Source: Betaproteobacteria bacterium (lineage in GTDB: Bacteria; Pseudomonadota; Gammaproteobacteria; Burkholderiales; Sulfuriferulaceae). Taken from it: a stretch of DNA of 7,680 bases. The stretch is from assembly GCA_003455595.1 (NCBI GenBank), contig DMQT01000300.1, forward strand, positions 1 to 7,680, read 5' to 3'. Position numbers and translations under genes: made by a program. Under the pieces are notes generated by a model, which worked only from the letters and a program-made list of their open reading frames with translations, was not told where the DNA came from and made no database searches. Every line of letters starts with the position of its first letter. Position 1 is the first letter of the stretch. Shown here one piece after another: positions 5,825 to 7,680 of this stretch.

Positions 5825-7396
5825 TTAGTGTGCCGCCGCCGCTTCCGGCGCAGCGGTTGCGGCTTTGACCGGACGTGCCAGCCAGATCAACCCGATCAAC
5901 ACGATAAACAGGATTGCGGAAATACGGAACAATTCATCCGCCGCCAGCGTGTGTGCCTGCTGGCTGATGAGCAGATTGATCTGCGCCAGCGCCTGTTGCG
6001 TACTCATACCGGCATCGGTCATGGTCTTGAGCGCGGCCTGGGTAGCCGGGCTGGCGTCGTTGATATGCTCGATCAGCACCGCGTGGTGCGCAATGGCGCG
6101 ATCGTCCCACAGCGTCGTCACCAGCGAGGTGCCTATCGCACCGGCGGTAATCCGGGCAAAGTTCGACAGCCCCGACGCCGCCGGGATGCGCTCGGGCGGC
6201 AAGCCGGAAAAAATCAGGCTCACCAGCGGCACGAAAAACACCGCCACGGCAATGCCCTGGATCAACGACGGCAGCATGATGGTGAAGTAATCGGTCTGTG
6301 TGGTGAACTCCGAACGCATCCAGAAAATCAGCGCGAAAATACAAAATGCCAGCGTGGCAAACCAGCGCGGGTCGTATTTGTTGATGTTTTTGCCCACCCA
6401 CGGCGAGAAAAATATCGCCAGCAAGCCCACCGGCGCCAGCACCATGCCGGCGTCGGTGGCGGTATAGCCCATATATTGCTGTAACCACAGCGGCACCAGC
6501 ACGACGTTCCCGAAAAACAGGCCGTAGGCAACCGCCAGCGCCAGCGTGCCGGACCAGAAGTTGCGCCGCTTGAACAGGGTCAGATCAACAATCGGATGCG
6601 CGTCGGTCAGCTCCCAGATCAGGAATGCGATCAAACCGATCACCGCCACGATGGCCAGCGTGACAATCTGCGGCGAGGCAAACCAGTCGAGTTCCTTGCC
6701 CTTGTCGAGCATGATTTGCAGCGCGCCCACCCACACCACCAGCAGTGCCAGTCCGATGTAATCCATTGGCACGCGCCGGGTTGGCGTTTCGCGCTTGCGG
6801 TAGATTACCCAGGTCACGCTTGCCGCCACCAGCCCTACCGGGATGTTGATATAGAAAATCCACGACCAGGAAATGTTGTCGGTAATCCAGCCGCCCAATA
6901 CCGGGCCGATTACGGGTGCCACCAGTGTCGTCATCGACCAGATGGCGAGTGCGGTGCCGGCTTTGGCTTTGGGATAACTCGCCAACAACAAGGACTGCGA
7001 CAGCGGAATCATCGGCCCCGCCACCGCGCCCTGAATCACGCGAAACACGATCAGCATGGGCAGGCTGGTCGATAGCCCGCACAACCAGGAGGCAATCACG
7101 AACAACACGATACTCGTCACAAACAGCCGTACTGCACCAAAGCGCTGGGTGAGAAAACCGGTAAGTGGAATGGTGATGGCGTTGGCCACGGCAAACGAGG
7201 TAATCACCCAGGTGCCTTGATTGGCGCTCACGCCCAGGTCACCCGCGATAGCCGGAATCGACACATTGGCAATCGAGGTGTCAAGTACGTTCATAAAAGT
7301 CGCCAGCGCCAGCGCGGTGCTCGCCAGCGCCAGTTTGGCGCCATGTAACGGCTCTGGTGCCGCCGTGGCCGGCACGTCTGGGGTGGCGGCACTCAT
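5825..7396 (-). CDS. emrB: Multidrug efflux MFS transporter EmrB (DHA2 family, 14 TM)
   Basis: The 523-residue protein follows E. coli EmrB almost block by block. TM1 has LDTSIANVSIP (38-48), and GTWVITSFAVANAITIPLTG (61-80) matches nearly exactly. The motif A position reads GFLTQRFGAVR (80-90), motif B is RVIQGAVAGPMIPLSQ (119-134), and motif C, typical of antiporters, is APVIGPVLGGW (160-170). LQIMLDKGKELDWF (226-239) and SGLPPERIPAASGLSNF (397-413) are further EmrB hallmarks. Length and hydrophobicity fit 14 membrane segments. EmrB exports hydrophobic drugs, uncouplers and similar compounds in exchange for protons, working with EmrA and an outer-membrane TolC-type channel. No TolC gene is in view. 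The ATG overlaps the emrA stop as ATGA, so translation is probably coupled. The acidic residue usual in motif A is replaced by Gln (Q84), compared with Lys in E. coli EmrB. Substrates cannot be predicted. Confidence 0.96.
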   Translation of the reverse strand: MSAATPDVPATAAPEPLHGAKLALASTALALATFMNVLDTSIANVSIPAIAGDLGVSANQGTWVITSFAVANAITIPLTGFLTQRFGAVRLFVTSIVLFVIASWLCGLSTSLPMLIVFRVIQGAVAGPMIPLSQSLLLASYPKAKAGTALAIWSMTTLVAPVIGPVLGGWITDNISWSWIFYINIPVGLVAASVTWVIYRKRETPTRRVPMDYIGLALLVVWVGALQIMLDKGKELDWFASPQIVTLAIVAVIGLIAFLIWELTDAHPIVDLTLFKRRNFWSGTLALAVAYGLFFGNVVLVPLWLQQYMGYTATDAGMVLAPVGLLAIFFSPWVGKNINKYDPRWFATLAFCIFALIFWMRSEFTTQTDYFTIMLPSLIQGIAVAVFFVPLVSLIFSGLPPERIPAASGLSNFARITAGAIGTSLVTTLWDDRAIAHHAVLIEHINDASPATQAALKTMTDAGMSTQQALAQINLLISQQAHTLAADELFRISAILFIVLIGLIWLARPVKAATAAPEAAAAH

Positions 7397-7680
7397 CCGG
7401 CAGCCGAGGACTTGCTAATGCGGTTGGTGCTGATGATGTGATTGATCAAGCTTTCAACGCTGCGATCGGTGGTGTCGTACACCGCGGTTTGTGCGCTGAT
7501 ACGGGCGGGTGTGACGGCACTGGCGAGCACCGCACCATGGGTATCAGCCACATTCACCGTGGCTTCCATCGACATGCCCACGCGCAGCGGGTATTTGTCG
7601 ACCTGGTTGGCGTCCAGACCGATGCGCACCGGAATGCGCTGCACTACCTTGATCCAGTTGCCGGTGGCATTTTGCGCCGG
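7393..7680 (-). CDS. emrA: Multidrug efflux membrane-fusion protein EmrA, C-terminal part only
   Basis: The last 95 residues of EmrA are visible, and the gene continues off the right edge. The first visible residues PAQNATGNWIKVVQRIPVRI, then YPLRVGMS, match the C-terminal beta-barrel region of E. coli EmrA. EmrA is anchored in the inner membrane and spans the periplasm to link EmrB to an outer-membrane channel. The frame stays open to the window edge, so a GTG at 7644 is an internal valine and not the start. The C-terminus (ISTNRISKSSAAG) is slightly longer than that of E. coli. The TGA overlaps the emrB ATG by 4 nt, which supports a two-gene transport operon. A regulator such as an EmrR/MarR-type gene would lie beyond the window, if present. 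Confidence 0.95.
   Translation of the reverse strand, partial: PAQNATGNWIKVVQRIPVRIGLDANQVDKYPLRVGMSMEATVNVADTHGAVLASAVTPARISAQTAVYDTTDRSVESLINHIISTNRISKSSAAG

Noticed and set aside
5828..6484. Plus-strand open frame of 218 codons antisense to emrB
   Set aside because: Its product is rich in Arg, Gln and His, as expected from the reverse complement of membrane-protein codons. emrB is certain.
7393..7644. A short 83-residue gene starting at GTG 7644
   Set aside because: The frame is open to the window edge, and the residues before the GTG (NATGNWIKV) continue the EmrA similarity, so this is the end of emrA.

Overview
The window looks like ordinary chromosomal DNA of a moderately GC-rich proteobacterium, most likely a betaproteobacterium. 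The basis is the gene order fmdB – DUF502 – aspS – nudB – endonuclease/phosphatase-family gene – clsB, the closeness of the products to proteobacterial families, and an AspRS carrying the residues of non-discriminating enzymes. The order or genus cannot be fixed from this stretch. I see no rRNA, tRNA, CRISPR array, insertion sequence, phage gene or other mobile element.

Layout from left to right. (1) Positions 1-2317, minus strand, read from right to left: nudB (folate-pathway Nudix hydrolase), a YbhP-like endonuclease/exonuclease/phosphatase protein, and clsB (cardiolipin synthase, running off the left edge). The genes are packed as one operon, with a 12-nt gap and then a 4-nt ATGA overlap. 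(2) Positions 2318-2426: an AT-rich intergenic region, about 34% GC by count, with two perfect inverted repeats. It lies between the divergent nudB and the only plus-strand gene. (3) Positions 2427-2984: a plus-strand gene for a 185-residue protein of unknown function, with an N-terminal winged-helix-like block, an Ala/Pro/His linker and a helical C-terminus. (4) Positions 2985-3029: a short convergent intergenic region with two hairpins. (5) Positions 3030-5755, minus strand: fmdB (zinc-ribbon protein), a DUF502 membrane protein and aspS, probably one operon. A plausible sigma70-type promoter and two palindromes lie upstream in 5774-5819. (6) Positions 5825-7680, minus strand: emrB (14-TM DHA2-family drug/proton antiporter) and the C-terminal end of emrA (its membrane-fusion partner), overlapping by ATGA.

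Functionally the window mixes housekeeping (Asp-tRNA synthesis, folate precursor synthesis, cardiolipin synthesis) with a multidrug efflux pump. I found no convincing undescribed system. The points most worth a second look are the uncharacterised plus-strand gene splitting aspS from nudB, the dyad-rich intergenic regions at 2350-2410 and 5774-5817, and the AspRS residues that predict mischarging of tRNA-Asn, which implies a GatCAB amidotransferase elsewhere in the genome.
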